A stretch of 64,000 nt of DNA from Chondrus crispus. Lineage: Eukaryota; Rhodophyta; Florideophyceae; Gigartinales; Gigartinaceae. The notes below the pieces were generated by a model, which was not told the origin of the DNA, searched no databases, and saw only the letters and a list, made by a program, of their open reading frames with translations. Of this stretch, positions 11,539 to 24,782 are shown piece after piece (within the stretch, counting starts at the first letter, position 1; the number at the start of each line of letters is the position of its first letter). Made by a program: the position numbers and the translations under genes. Location: contig NW_005178780.1 of assembly GCF_000350225.1 (NCBI RefSeq), positions 181,838-245,837 of the forward strand, read 5' to 3'.

Positions 11539-14425
11539 TCAGCGGCTGCACGGAGCGTCGCAATCGCGCTCGTTCTCCTCCACGTAGTGCCGGAGACGTT
11601 GCACCAACGTGCGGTTGAACCGTTCGGTCTGCCCATTCGACTGGGGGTGGTAGGCAGTCGTGAGATAATGCCGCACCCCCAGGAGGGCGAACACTGCGTC
11701 GAAGAATTTCGCCGCAATTGAGGACCATTGTCGGTTAGAACGTAGCGCAGCGCTCCGTAGACGTATACCCAGTTGTATAGGAACGCGTTTGCAACGACCG
11801 AAGCGGCTGTGGTTCGCAGCGGGATACTGTGCGTTAGCTTGGGGAACCGGTCGGTAATTACCAACACCGTGTTGGTTTCCGAGCGCGGTCTTGGGCAGGG
11901 GCCCCAGGAGGTTCATCGAGACAAACTCCAAGGGGCCCGCCGCGGGGAACAGCTGGAGATCCTTTTGGTTCTTGACAAACGTCCCGCGGGTCGCAGCGCA
12001 CGAGGTGCAATTCCGTACGGTCGAAAACGCGTCGCTGGCCATGTGTGGCCAGTAGTACTCCCTGCGAAGGGTGTAGTACATACGCGTCGCTCCCGGGCGA
12101 CTTGCCAACCTCGAGTGGTGTGCCAGGTACAGTACCCAGGGGCGTAACAGAGTTGGTACCACGCGCTGCAGGGTCCCATCCAGCGGGGACTTCCTGACCA
12201 GAAACCCGTAGCGGTCGATATCGAATTTCGCGTTCGGCGTCCCGACGGTTTCCGCGGCGAAGCGACAGAATGCGTCCTCAGCTTCTTTGTGTGGAAATTC
12301 CTCAACCGAGATGGACGCAGCGTCGCGTTCCTTGGGATTTATCGCAACCGCGTGACAACCGTCCGGACAGTCTTGCGGCGGATCCCAGTGCACACTGTCC
12401 ACGAGGGCCTCGCTGCCCTCATCATACTAGACGGCGAAGCACGGGACCTCATCATCCACCGGTTCGGTGTCTCTTCTATCGGTACGTAAGCGCGATACGC
12501 CGTTCGCGAGTTGGTGCTTGACGCCTGGGCGGTACTGTACCTCGTAGTCGTACTCCGCCGAGCGCAGGCGCCAGCGAGCGAGCCGACCGGAACTGTCCGC
12601 TAAGTTGAGGACCCAGCGTAGGGCCTCGTGATCCGTGCGAAGGTTGAACGCGCTTCCGTATAGGTACGGCCGTAGGGTGAGGATGTTCCACGCTACGGCC
12701 AAGCATTCATCTTCGGTTGTCGTATAATTGCGCTCCGTATCGGTCAACGCGCGGCTCCAATATCCGATCGGTCGAGTACCTCCATCGGGTTGCTCCTGTA
12801 GAAGGGCGCAACCCACTTGGTGTCCGCACACGTCGGTGTCCAGCGTATATTCCCGTCAGCAGCGGGGCAGCGCGAGGATTGGCGGCGACACGAGGCCCCG
12901 CTTCATTTTCTCAAACGACGCGTATTCTGCATCGGTTAAGATCTCGAACTCGTAGGGCTGATTCTTGCCACTCTTCTTATTCGGCGGCGCGGCGATCTTC
13001 GCAAATCCTTGCACAAACCGTCGGTAAACGTTGCACATCCCGAGAAAGGATCGCAGTTCCGTTTGGTTCGTAGGCGCGCGCGCGCTCGATCGCGATGAGG
13101 TTGCGTCGCTCCACCTCCGACCGTCCCGGACGGATGACGTGCCCGAGATAGGTGACGGAGGTGTCGAAAAACGCGCACTTCGCTAGTTTTAGCGACACGC
13201 CCGCGGTATGTAGCAGCCGTAGTACCTCGCGCACGTGCGCCATATGTTCCGTAACGGTTCGCGAGTAGACAATGACGTCATCGAGATAGACCAGCGCGGT
13301 CTACCATTTCACGCGGGACAGGATGATGCGGATCGTGCGTTGAAATGTCGCGGGGGCGTTTTTGAGACCGAACGGCATGCATAGAAAGCGGCAGAGGCCC
13401 GAATGAGACGAGAACGAAGTTTTATCGCGGTCCTTCTCGGCGATCTCCACCTGCCAATATCCGCTACTACAGTCTATCGTGGTAAATACAGTGGAATCGC
13501 CGGGCGAGTCGATGCATTCGTCCATGCGCGGTAGTGGGTAGGAGTCGCGAACCGTAACGGTGTATAGCTTGCGATAGTCCACGCACAACGGCATGGTCCC
13601 GTCCTTTTTATGGACGAAGACCACAGGACTCGCCCACTCGGCCGACGTCGGTTCGATGACTCCCGCGCGCAGCATGCGGTCGATTCCCTTCTTCTCCTTC
13701 TCGCGCGCGATGGGTCCGGCTCGGTAGGGTGCTTGGTAGATCGGCTTCGCACCGGGCTTCAGCTCAATGCGATGCTTCGTAGCATCGATCTTATCCAAGT
13801 GGCCGGACCACAAGCCCTTGAACTCGGACAGCATGTCCATAATTTCCGACCGTACGGTACTGTCCTCTGCGCCGATGTGGACGTCTTCTTCCCACGAGCG
13901 GGTCTTCTCCGCGTCCGTATCGGTCCGCTCATCCGCATTAGCGGGATTGCCACTGTTGGCGTCGTCCGTTTCCGGTTCTTCGCGTCGCGTGCCTCCTCTC
14001 GTAGCGGTCAAGGATTTAATCCTGCCATCGACCGTAACTGGTCCTTCTTGTGGCGCCAATTCCCCCACCGACAAGGAATTAATTGGGCCTCCGTCCGTAG
14101 AGGGTTGTTCGCGTCGCGCTTGTTTCTCCGTAGCAGTCGAGGAATTATTTTTGTTCCCTCGCCCTTCCTTAGCGTCGGCCTCTCCGGGGGCCGACACGCC
14201 AAGTATCAGGATATGTGTGGGGGATGGCACCGCGAGACCGACAACGGTATGCTTGGGGACGTGGACCGCCCGGTTTCCGAAGTTGCTAACGAGCACCGTA
14301 AACGGCTCTCCCGGGAAGAAGTCCATGACCCCCTGGGCCATCATCAGGCATAAATTCTTATGCGCCGTTTTAGGGTGGTTTTGCAGGAAGCAAAGCCCCC
14401 CGACCGGTGTTGCGACGAGTACCAT
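11539..14425 (-). pseudogene. gypsy A reverse transcriptase, RNase H and integrase region
   Basis: From right to left it shows the RT N-terminal block (YRAGPIAREKE, VVFVHKKDGT, CVDYRKLY, PLPRMDEC), the fingers/palm block SSGYWQVEIAEKDRDKTSF and CMPFGLKNAPATFQRT, RNase H (LRTDHEALRWVL, LARWRL, YDYEVQYRPG), the integrase zinc-binding region (LAHHSRLASRPG, CTSCAATRG) and the integrase core ending in AYHPQSNGQTERFNRTL. Fossil with a number of breaks; not a working polyprotein. Confidence 0.85.
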
Positions 14426-14538
14426 CGCTTAGGTCATCGGGGGTATCGTGACCCCCTTGACCACGCGAATTTTCCGTGACGGTACGTTCGTCGGGAACTG
14501 CCCGCGTTTCCGGTCGGCCGAATTTTCCTAGGAAAAAG

Positions 14539-14588
14539 ACCGTCGCAGGAGCTCCTACAGGAGCTCCTGTGGGAGCTCCTGCGACGGT
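14539..14588. repeat. nested palindrome in gypsy A
   Basis: Two perfect 17-base arms (14539-14555 and 14572-14588) flank a second perfect palindrome CAGGAGCTCCTG (14558-14569). It would fold into a strong hairpin near the protease-RT boundary of the element. Confidence 0.7.
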
Positions 14589-15064
14589 CCCCTCGAGCCC
14601 AACTTGCGGTCGTGCCTCGAGGGTGTCACTCCCGTCAGCGCTACGGACGGCGCATGATGGAACAGCACCTTCCTCTGCGGTGGCAGAATCGCCTTCACGT
14701 GGCGATCCAGGAACGTGGTTCCGAGGATACAGTCCACCGCAAGGTTGGTGACGACCAAAAACGGTACGGGCGCGACCAACTCACCAATCCGGACGCACAG
14801 TTTGAGCTCGCCGAGGGCCCTCATCGACCTACTCAAAGCGTCGATGAGTGGCGGGCTCCCCGCGGGCTGGATGGAAGCGCGCCACGGTTCTGCCACACAG
14901 CGTAGGTGGATCAGATTCGGGCCGGCCCCCGAATCTAGAACCGGCGTGATGGCGCGCATCATCGCGCGTCGTTGTCCGACCGTTGCGGTGACCTTATAAT
15001 TTTGCTTCTTGAAGAAGCAAATCGCTGCTTCGTCCGTTCGGCTCTGCGATTCCGCGCGTACCAA
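14555..15064 (-). pseudogene. gypsy A aspartic protease region
   Basis: Contains the retropepsin signature VLDSGAGPNLIHL followed by a beta-rich domain ending VDCILGTTFLD, the usual flap and second-loop pattern of Ty3/gypsy proteases. It lies between gag and reverse transcriptase. Confidence 0.75.
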
Positions 15065-15248
15065 AGCGGTCGACGAAGGCCTTGTTTATTGAGGCTTGGC
15101 ACGGGGAGGATCGTCGACGCCTCTACGCGTCCTCCCCAGACTCCCCTGTCAACCCAAGGTCCTCGGGCCCCTCGTCCGTCAGCGGTAGCGCGGGTTCTTC
15201 TGATTGGATGGCCTCGCGCGGCTCGACCACGTTGATGCCCGTGGGAGC

Positions 15249-16201
15249 CTACGCACGCGAATTTCGCCAAGCGGTCGGCGGTTGACGCTCGAACGGCGAA
15301 CACGGGCGGAGACCTTGACGGATCCGAAGCTTTTGATAATTGGCCTCGCGGGCCTGCAAAAGCTTCGAACGCAGCGCGCTATCCGCCACCACAAGACATT
15401 GCTCCTGTCGGTGGGTCAGGTCCAGACAAAACCGACACGGCGGGGGTCCAGGTAATCTTTGGTTGAACAACCGGACCCGCTGGTTCTGTACTGGCCTTCC
15501 GTACGGATATGCGCGCGCGTCACCATGTTGGGCGGGCGCCATCGGTGCGCCCGCCGGGGACGACGCAGGTGACGGATGGTAGCTAGTCGGCGGCGAGCTA
15601 AGCGAGCTCGGCGTCGCCGACTGGTCCGTAACCGCCAGTATCTCCTCCGTTTCGGTTCCGCGCGCTGTCGGGAGTTCAGATAGGGACTCGACCGACAGCA
15701 CGGGCCTTGTCCGCGCGTTGCGCGTGAATCTTCTCACCGAATCGGACGATGCTTGAGGCGACGCGAACGAGGTCGCCTGTCTTCGGGCCGAGCGGTGCGT
15801 CTCGCCTATCGCTTGCGCGTAGCGTGCCACTGCTTGGTAGTCTGCGCCTAGATGCGTCGCGAGATAATTCCGCACCTGCGCGCACGTCGCTGGCAGAAGT
15901 CCCTCAACGAAAAGGGACTTCAAGCGCCTGTCCGAAAATACGATTCCGCAGTGTAACGCCTTGTCCCACAACTGGTTACTGTACACCTTCTCCGTCATAT
16001 TCGAGCTCTGACGGAAGGAGGTGACATCACCGACCGCTTCGGAAATAACTTCGTCCGTAGCGTACGTGCGTAATAAAAAGTTAACAACTTCCGCGTAGGT
16101 TTCAAGCATCTCGCGCTGCTCCGCATCGACAGCCATGGTGTTCCCGTGTAGCCTGGACTGGAACAAGGCGTGAGCCTGCCCAGTCAAATAGAACTGGAAA
16201 C
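15249..16201 (-). pseudogene. gypsy A gag-like region, downstream part
   Basis: A 312-codon minus-strand region. It includes a retrotransposon gag-type helical core (VVNFLLRTYATDEVI, then SNMTEKVYSNQLWDKAL and LFVEGLLPATCAQVR), a Pro/Ser/Tyr-rich tail and a C-x2-C-like motif (PPCRFCLDLTH). The match is to the Ty3-type gag (retrotrans_gag) pattern. It begins where element B ends its insertion. Confidence 0.65.
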
Positions 16202-16206
16202 ACCAT

Positions 16207-17266
16207 TGAAGTGCAATAATGGGCTCTACATGGGGGTGGAACGAAAGAAAATAATTGGATATGACGAGTAGTCCGGGTTGGGGGAAACACGTGTGAATAA
16301 TTGCACAGTTTTAATTTTTAATTATTGTATTTTATTTACTTAATTAGTTGGCATTAATTTTGCTGACATTAGATTAGATCTAGGATCTAGCGCCGCGAGC
16401 TACTGTAGTGGCTCCGGCTGGGCGATATATACCTTAGCCCGCTGACCACCAAGTCAGTAAAGGTAGCCCGAGTTGCCGGAGTTAGATCTAGCCTTCGTCG
16501 AAGACCGCTTCCATTCACACGACGCGCTTCACTTCTACACTGCTAACAATATCCTCTATTGCTCGGGGTCCCCTTTCCTTATTCTTTTACCTTTTCTATC
16601 TCTAATTCCTATCCTTTTCTATCTCCCCATCTATTTTTCCTTTCATTGTGTTGGTTCCATTGGAGTCGGTCGCGACCGATCCGGTGTTGGTGTGATTGCC
16701 ATCGGGCTGCACGTACGTTGTAGCGCTGCTACAGTGTCCTGTTCCGTCGGAAGGCTGTTGCAACGACGCCTCCTTCGAAGGTCTTATCATACAAGACAGT
16801 GTTTGTGCCATCAGCTGCGATTGCGATCGCATTGGTGTCGGTGTTCTGCCATGCGGCAACACGTTGGTCGTAGCGTTGCTACATAGTTACGTTCCCGTCG
16901 GGTAGTGCTAATCGAGCCCCCGGCGAAGACCTTGAATTATACGCAAGGTGCTGAAGACGCTCGTCGAGCATTGGCCTTACAACCCAGCGAACCGCAGTTA
17001 CGTTCCCGTACATAAGCCCAATCTGCACTTGCCGAGCACTCAAGTCTTCACAAGTGTCTACCACTATTATCTTCCCGTGCCTGTCATCTTTCCTTACCCT
17101 CCGTCGGAGTTGAGCTACCGTGGGCCGCAAGCCCTCCCAAGGGGAAAGGGAGTCTGGAACGCTCCGTAGCGCGTGCCATCGGCAGTGGTTGTTTCCGTTG
17201 CTGTTTTTCTTCTTTCTGTTTGACCGTCGGACTGTGTTCGCAGCCTGCCAGGCACATTGCACTACA
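16207..17266 (+). repeat. 5' LTR of gypsy B, 1060 bases
   Basis: Starts TGAAGTGCAATAATGGGC and ends CACTACA. It contains a TATA-like GCGATATATACC near 16421 and, further on, many ttacGTTCCCGT repeats. The preceding ACCAT (16202-16206) is the target duplication. Confidence 0.9.
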
Positions 17267-17270
17267 AAAG

Positions 17271-17283
17271 TGGTCTCCCGACC
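17271..17283 (+). promoter_or_regulatory. candidate primer binding site of gypsy B
   Basis: TGGTCTCCCGACC begins four bases after the 5' LTR. TGG matches the complement of a tRNA CCA end. The tRNA species cannot be named from here. A related word, GGTCTC, recurs near 17351. Confidence 0.5.
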
Positions 17284-17430
17284 TAGAAATTGTGTACAGG
17301 AGACCCGACCTACAACCTGCGTGCGTGGAGACGCATTAGATAAGTGGTCTCAGTGACGTAAGTTTATTTGATGTATTGTAGCTTTCTTTCTTTTTTTGTT
17401 TTGTTCAAGTTCGTTCATTTGTGACGAACC

Positions 17431-19670
17431 ATGTCGACAAGCGCCCCCGGAGACGTCGGTCCCGGGGCGAGCAGAAGCGCATCGGCAAGGGCGTCGAGGA
17501 TCCCGCGAGGTCCTCGCACCCGAAGCCAGGCCAATATTTTCACGGATCCGGAAGGTCAAGAATCCCCGACGGGGATTGAAGCCGACAAGGAATACGTGGA
17601 AACCAGGTTACAGAAGATGATTGGCGAAATTCGCCAGGAGACGAAGAAGGATCTCGAGGCTGAATTAGGTCTCGTGCATAAGCAACTGGAGTTGCAAACC
17701 TCCGAGTTCCACGCCGCGTTGGAAGAGCTGACAGCTAGCGTGGTTCTCGTCGAAAATTCGCCAACCGATGCGACCAAGGGCCGAGAGCCGGACGTATTCG
17801 AATCGCTGCAGCTCTTCGCTAAGGAAGCGCGGCGAGACGCGAATCAAGCCCTGCAGACTCTGACCAAAACAACGGGCAGCATCGATGATAAATTTGACCG
17901 CGCCGCACGCCGCCTCAAGGACCTTTAGCAGGCTGCGGGCCAGTCCGGACCAAGGTTAGAGGAAGGGCCGCTCTCCGGCGAAGAAAGGCCTGAAGACGGA
18001 ACGAAGAGGGACAAGTTTGTCCCAATTAGGGACTCCAAAATGAGAAGTTCCAAGACGGCCAAAGGCCGAAAGAAGAAAGGTCACTGGAGTGATGACCGTG
18101 AAAATGTCGACTCAAATTCAGGGTCGAATGGTTCGGAAAGAAATGGTGGCGATGGTTCGTCGAACCATTCGGGAAATTCCGACCGACGATCAGCAGAAGG
18201 AAATGGAATTTCATCGAATAAGCAGAGCTACAAGAGAGGCGGAATTACTTCGTTCTCATCGGGGAGGGATGTGGACGCTGAGCCAGAAGCTATCGCGACG
18301 CGACGCGATCCGTGATGGGAGGAGTTAGAGGAGCTGAATCCGACCAACTACCTCTGCAAGAAGTTGCTTTCGTATCGGACGTACCGCTTGCGGAACCCGC
18401 AGACGTATTTGTCTAGCGGCCGGCGGTCCGCCGGGCGAAAAATTAGAAGATACATACCACCGAAGGTGAAGAGAGACAATACGTTCACCGGCGATGATGG
18501 CGTGTTGGTTCTGGATTTCTTGGCCAAGCTGGTTTAAGAGTTCGACACGCAAGAGATGAACGAAGGTCAAGCGATCCGCTTGTTGCCGGAGTTCCTCGGC
18601 AGAATAGCCCTAAGACAGTACACTTCTGTGTCACAGACGGCCGGACCCACCATGGGAAAATTTCCGTTTGGCCGGAGGCTGTACAGTGGTTATTGCGAAG
18701 TTTTGCAACCGGTGAGGCGATCCGCCAAGCCGTTCTCGCCTTGCGAGAAGTACATCAGAGACCGTCCGAAGACGAGATGGAATTCTATATTCGTCCGACG
18801 GACGCAAGCAATCGATGTGGAAACGTTTACTCGATGGAGGAACAAATTACGATGTTTATTGAAGGGCCCGACGCGAGTATCAAGCCGATGGTGTCCCAAT
18901 ATCGTCAGGACAATACGGACGTGTCTTTCCTAAGGCTGGTTAATTATGCGAAGGCGCATGGCTCGGCGAGCCGCGCCCAGGGGAAGAAGTCCAAAAGGGT
19001 CACCATGCAAGCGCCAGCGACGCTGGGGAAGGGGAGCAAGCAAAATTCCCCGCATGCCATGCGAAAAATTCGTGGCGCTGCCCACCTGGCCGAATCAATT
19101 TCTGGGTCAGAAGAAGTAAGCTCTCCTAACCAAAACGAGAATGGTTATGGAGGTGCGCTTATCGCCGAGGGCGATTTTATTGAATCATCAGAGGGAAACG
19201 GCTACGGAGAAGAAGACCTGAGCGGCGCATCTACAGTAATGAAGCGCACGCCTACGAGAAGTTCGTATTCGGACGCCACGGATCCCGTGCTAGCGTTCCG
19301 AGGGCGCGGCCACACGCCGGCCCCGCGCATTCCGACAGAAGACAAGGCCACAACGTTTCGAAGGCCAGGCTGGATGGGAAGGCCGCAACATCAAGGAAGG
19401 CCGCCGGCCCGTGGAGAACCGAGGCCGCAATATCCCGTCAAGAAGCACGGACTGGTGTGCTGTCACTGTTACGAAAAGGGGCACGCCGCGCCAGCGTGCA
19501 TTCTTTCTCTCCGGGAAATGCACCGAGTTTTCGGAAATTATGAGGCGTTGTCTCCGATGGAGAGGTTAGGGATACCATCGACGAGTTATCTGAAGGTCAA
19601 AAATTGGTTCGATTGGCAGACGGCGAGCACGCCGAGTGCTTCAACGCCGAGGTCGAACCAACCCTTTTAA
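17431..19670 (+). pseudogene. gypsy B gag region
   Basis: Plus-strand coding region that begins MSTSAPGDVGPGASRS, has a long charged coiled coil (about 17620-17930), and a gag-like helical core with REVHQRPSEDEMEFYIR and TMFIEGPDASIKP. It ends with CCHCYEKGHAAPAC (about 19455-19500), a CCHC-type zinc knuckle. Fossil; broken. Confidence 0.7.
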
Positions 19671-19976
19671 GGGCCCGCCGCGGGGCCCGCGTCGTCGGAC
19701 GTGAGAAGGAACCCACAGCCGCAGGGAAACTAGAGAGGGGAATCTCGAAGGAGTCACGACAGGTGCAGGTTCAACGTACTGCGTCCCGGACTCAGTCCCG
19801 TTCCCCGTCTCTAGCAAAAAAGGAAGGCCTCGACGAGGAGGTAGTTGGAATAGTGGGTAGGCTGAAGGAGCCGACTGTTGTCAAGAAAATTCTAAGTCGA
19901 GACAAGGATCGTCCGATGGATCAAATTGGTAGGCCCTGGTACAGGGTTAAGCGACAAAAATGTCCTGAAAAGATGT

Positions 19977-20350
19977 TGGTCCTTGCGCGAAAAAACTACA
20001 AAGTTTACGCGGATATTGGACCAACGGTCGGATTGATCAGTCGAGTGGTGTCAGTGTTGGACAGAGGCGCTGGACCGAATTTGGTTCGAAGGTCGGAACT
20101 TCCGGCAGGAATGGAAATGTTGGTGTCGTACGGACTGACGCAAGACATCTGCGACGCGAACAATAGGACACTCCGGACTCTCGGCACAATTAAAATGCCT
20201 GTGAGGCTTGGAAGATTTCTGGCCGCAACCGAGTTTGTTGTATGCGAAAAACTCGCAGTCCCGCTCATTCTAGGCGCGGACTACTGTGACGGGTTTGTGG
20301 AAGCAATTTATCCAAGGAAGAAAATGGTTGAGTTGGTGGATTTTTCGGAG
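19977..20350 (+). pseudogene. gypsy B aspartic protease region
   Basis: Contains VLDRGAGPNLVRR, a variant of the D-[ST]-G active-site block, followed by FVVCEKLAVPLILGADYCDGF, the typical end of Ty3-type proteases. It is homologous in layout to the protease of element A. Confidence 0.7.
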
Positions 20351-20879
20351 GTTCCGATAGTTAGGCGGTTCTCGACGAGAAAAGGGAAGAAGAATCTCGT
20401 CGCGGGAGAGGACGAGAATGATGGAAAGGGGGAGCGAATTTCCCCTAAGGTAAAAGTGGCAAGAGCCACGACTATCGAGCCAGGGACGCAACGCGTCGTT
20501 GAATGCACCTCGAAGAGGGCTGGCTTGGTTGTGGTTCAGCCGTACTCGTCGTTGTACGAAGGCACGGGTTGACGTGCACGAATGGTGTCGTTCAGGTTGA
20601 GCCTGACATGCCATTTCGTTTACTCGTTGCGAATTTTAGGACGTCCTGTCAGGGTGCAAAAAGGCCAAGTGGTGGCAGAATTATTACCGCACCCGAGGGC
20701 CGCGCTCGAGAGCAAAACTACCATTGGTGAAGTTCTCGGAATTCAAGAAAGGAAGAAGGAAAATTTTCCTAATTCTACCAAGACGCCTACGGGCGAGACA
20801 AAATGCGAACCGTCGGATCAAGCGCGCGACGACCAGCCAGAAGAACGGTCGAGTGGGCTCTCTGCGACGGCATCGTCGA

Positions 20880-23733
20880 AGCCGGAGCAGCGGATTGAGC
20901 CCCCACCGCCGGACTTGGAGGACCTCGACCTGAGCCACGTGCCGGAACGGCTGCGCGAGCGGTTCCAACGGATGTTGAAGAAATACTTTAAGATGTGGGA
21001 TGGGACCCTTGGTGAAATTAATACCATGGTCCACCGAGTCGAGCTGGTCCCGGAGACCAGGCCCATCGCACAAGCTCCCTACCGAGCCGGTCCAGAGAAT
21101 AGCGAGGTTGAGGACGCAGAATTACAGAAGATGTTAGAAGCAGGCGTCATCGAGCCGGCGCAGTCAGAATGGGCGTCGCCCGTTTTATTAGTGCCCAAGC
21201 TGGACGGATCGATGCGCTTTTGCGTAGACTACCGCAGGTTGAACGCGGTAACGGTGAAGGACACGTACCCTTTGCCGTGCATGGACGAGTGTCTGGACTC
21301 GTTGGGAGACACCAAGGTCTTTTCCACATTGGACGCGATTTCGGGGTACTGGCAGATGCCTATTCCCGAAGCGGACCGCGACAAGACATCTTTTTCGTGT
21401 TACTCAGGTCTCTAGCGTTTTTCAAGAATGCCCTTCGGGCTTACCAACGCACCAGCGACGTTTCAGAGAGCCATGGATATACTGCTCTCTCCGTTCCGAT
21501 GGAAGTCATGTCTGGTGTATTTGGATGATATCATCATCTTCAGCAAATCGTGGGAGGGGCACGTCGTCCACGTTGACGAAATACTGTCTGTATTGAAGAA
21601 GGCAGGTGTGAAGCTCAAGCTTCGCAAGTGCGAATTTTTCGTCGAAAAGATCAAGTACCTGGGCCATGTCGTTCGGCCAGGCTCATAAGAAGTTGACGCC
21701 GCGCGAACCGCGGCATTGGAACAAGTGAGGTATCCTCAAACGCAGACCCAGCTCACAAGCTTCTTGGGACTTTGTAATGTGTACCGTCGGTTTGTCCCAC
21801 ATTACGCGAAAATCGCGCATCCCCTCAATCAACTATTGAAGAAGGGACAACCGGTCCAGTTGGAAGGATTCCACGAACCGTGCAAGAAAGCTTTTCATAA
21901 GCTCAAGGACGCCATCTTGGCACCGCCAGTGTTGGCGGTGCCGAAGAAGGACCTACCATACTCGGTAGATACCGATGTAAGCGACTATCAAATCGGCGCT
22001 GCATTATTTCAAACGCATCCGGATCGCAACGTAAACTCATCGGGTTCTTTACCGGAACGTTGGCTACAGCCGAGAGAAACTATTCTGTATCAAAAAAAGA
22101 ATGTCTAGCGGTAATTTGGGCCGTACAGACTTTAAGACCATATCTATATGGCGAGAACTTCATTGTGCATACCGACCATGCCTCATTGAGGTGGTTGATG
22201 AACGTAACCGACCCCAGCGGGAGATTAATCCGATGAAGGCTCCGCCTCTCGGAATTTGATTTCGAAATCAAGTACAAGAAGGGCAAGGCTAACAGCCAAG
22301 TTGATGCCCTGTCAAGATTACGGACCGCAGGAGAAACCGTCGACGAAATCGAAGACGAAATCCCATGCTTTATGGCCGGACCGGCCGAGGGTACAGTGGA
22401 GGACGAGGACAGTTTTGATGCGTTAGACGACATCCTCGCTCTTGAAGGGGGGGCGCCTCTGATCGCCTCGATCACTTCCAAGCTGTCACTCCGGAGGAGC
22501 TCATTCGCGAGCAAGCCGTCGACCCCTTCTGCAACCGCATCAAGGAAGAAATGGACGCCGGAAAGGTGAGAACGTTCAGCATGGAGACCGAGGAACTCGA
22601 AGGAACTATATGCCGTACCGCGGCGGAGTTTGTACAAGTGGTGATACCGCAATCGTTAAAGGACCGCGTCCTAGGGTTGAGCCACTACGCAAAATTGGCA
22701 GGCCACCCGGGAGGCAGGAAACTTTACAAGACATTGAGAGGATATTTTAATCGGCCTACGATGGCCCTAGACTGCTACGCAGTTGCGAAAATTTGCACGG
22801 CATGCGCGCGAGAACGAGTTAAGTTGAGGAAGAATACGAGGGAAATGAAGCTGTTTACGCCAAAGGCTCCTTTGGAGTTCGTCGATCGACATTCTCGGTG
22901 AGTTAATTACCACCAAACGAGGGAAGCGCTACGGCCTCGTGATCAGCGATCAATATTCCAAATTGGTACGAACCGTACCTCTCAAGAACATTACTGCCGC
23001 ACACATAGCGCAAGCCTTGGTGCATCATTGGGTATTCGTATACGGACCACCGGTCAAGCTGTTGTCCGACAACGGGACACAGTTTACGGCTCGGTTCTTC
23101 CAGAGCATTTCTCGAATTTTGGGGATACGCAACGTCTTCACGACCACCTATCACCCTCAGGACAACGGCCAAGTTGAAAGGTTTAACCGCACGCTGACTT
23201 CCGCGTTGCAAAAATATGTCGGAGAACATCCCAAGGACTGGGACCTATTTAGCGACGCTGTGACGTTCGCATACAACACGCAAGTTCATCGAACTACGAA
23301 CATCGCGCCCCTCGAGCTAGTGTTGGCGCGGGCACCAGGAAGCGTCGCATTACAAGCACAGCCAAGTTTGGAAGGATTTAGCTCGAATCGAGCGTACTAC
23401 CTGCAATGGAAGTCGTGGTTGGAAAGCCTGATGAAATGCGCTGATAAGAGCCTGCGAAAAGAACAAGCGCGTTACAAGCGAAACTTTGACGCAAGGCTTC
23501 GCAAGCCGAAGTATGACATCCCTTCAGGATCCTACGTTTTCATCGGGAAGGAACAGGCCGAAACAGAACCTAAACACAAGCTGGCACAAGTTGCCACGGG
23601 ACCGTATGCAGTTAGGAAATCAGATAAGAAGACATTTGTCATCGCTATAGGCGACCAAGAAGAGCGCGTGTCGCAAGATAGAGTCGAGTTGGCCCCTAGT
23701 CCCATGGACTACATGCCGATATCAGGCCTATAG
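20880..23733 (+). pseudogene. gypsy B reverse transcriptase, RNase H and integrase region
   Basis: RT blocks YRAGPENSEVEDAEL, VLLVPKLDGSMRFCVDYRRLN, SGYWQMPIPEADRDKTSF, MPFGLTNAPATFQRAM and VYLDDIIIFS (carrying the YxDD-type catalytic loop as YLDD); RNase H region around 21950-22330; integrase zinc-binding and core region (LAGHPGGRKLYKTL, ICTACARERV, TYHPQDNGQVERFNRTL) and its C-terminal tail. Fossil with several breaks. Confidence 0.85.
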
Positions 23734-23799
23734 ACCTGCCGTATACGACAGGCTCTACAGTTCCTCAGCAGACGCGAGGGAAATCAAGAACGCGACGCG

Positions 23800-24192
23800 A
23801 TGGAAAGTGTGGATGATCCTCCCACGCGAGCGCATATGTTAGAGAACGAGGAAGATGTTGTCAGTCGAAGCCCGTCAGCGGAGATACCGCAAGACCTACG
23901 GAGGACAAGTAATTCAGAAGAGTTGGAGGAGTCGGAGAATCTTCAGGAGGGGGAAAAAATTAACCCCCGACGCGAGAAAGAAAATGAGAACGCCGAGTAC
24001 GTGATAGAAAAGATCATCGTTCACGGGTATCAAGATGAGGAATTAGTCCTCAAGGTGAAATGGTATGGATATGAGAAGAAGGACGCGACGTGGGAACCAG
24101 TCACATCATTACCGCGCAGCGCAGTTGTAAGATATTTCCGAAGAAAAAAGTTACCCTTGCCGCCGCAAGTCGCGCGCGCACAAGCGGGGTAG
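23800..24192 (+). pseudogene. gypsy B chromodomain
   Basis: The end of the pol region reads YVIEKIIVHG, LVLKVKWYGYEKKDATWEP, then LPRSAVVRYFRRK, a clear chromodomain with the aromatic cage region KWYGY...TWEP. Confidence 0.8.
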
Positions 24193-24682
24193 CCTCTGTC
24201 AGAGGGTTGTCAAGTCGGAATAGGTACTGTGGGACGCAGCGCGAAGTTAGAAAACAAGGGTAGTCGTAGGAGTAGGCATGCCAGCCACAGGTCGTAGGCT
24301 TGATCAGTTGATGCGACCGTCACGTAAATGACGGGTTTGTCGAACCAAAGGGCGATGAAAGCATGCCCACCTTGTTTCTCGATCTGGTTCTGGAAAGATT
24401 TCACTGGGAGTCAGGCCTGGGAGTAGCCGTTGAGGATGGTAAGTCGTCTTGGTCCACGAAAAATGACGTAATACACTCGAGGTTACAGTTCGCCGGTTAT
24501 CGTAAGACGGTGGTTGCTATTTTCTCCGCGACGAAACGAACGCGGCCGAAGCCTGAGGCGACGCGAAAACCACACGGCCTGAGGCAAAAGCGATGCGAGA
24601 CGAGCGCAGGCCGCCTTGCTACCAAGCGCAAGATGTTGGACTTTCCCGCCAGTGGAAGCCATTGCCGTCTGCCTGGTCCGAG

Positions 24683-24782
24683 NNNNNNNNNNNNNNNNNN
24701 NNNNNNNNNNNNNNNNNNNNNNNNNNNNNNNNNNNNNNNNNNNNNNNNNNNNNNNNNNNNNNNNNNNNNNNNNNNNNNNNNN
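24683..24782. other. assembly gap (100 N)
   Basis: One hundred unknown bases inside gypsy B, downstream of its chromodomain. A perfect 17-base inverted repeat lies on either side (24258-24274 and 24841-24857), and another palindrome (24820-24846) sits just right of the gap, so foldback structure may have stalled assembly. Confidence 0.95.

Noticed and set aside
16473-17356. Frames inside the gypsy B LTR, repeated at 30402-31204
   Set aside because: Same frames in both LTR copies, cysteine/arginine-rich with no domain; treated as LTR sequence.
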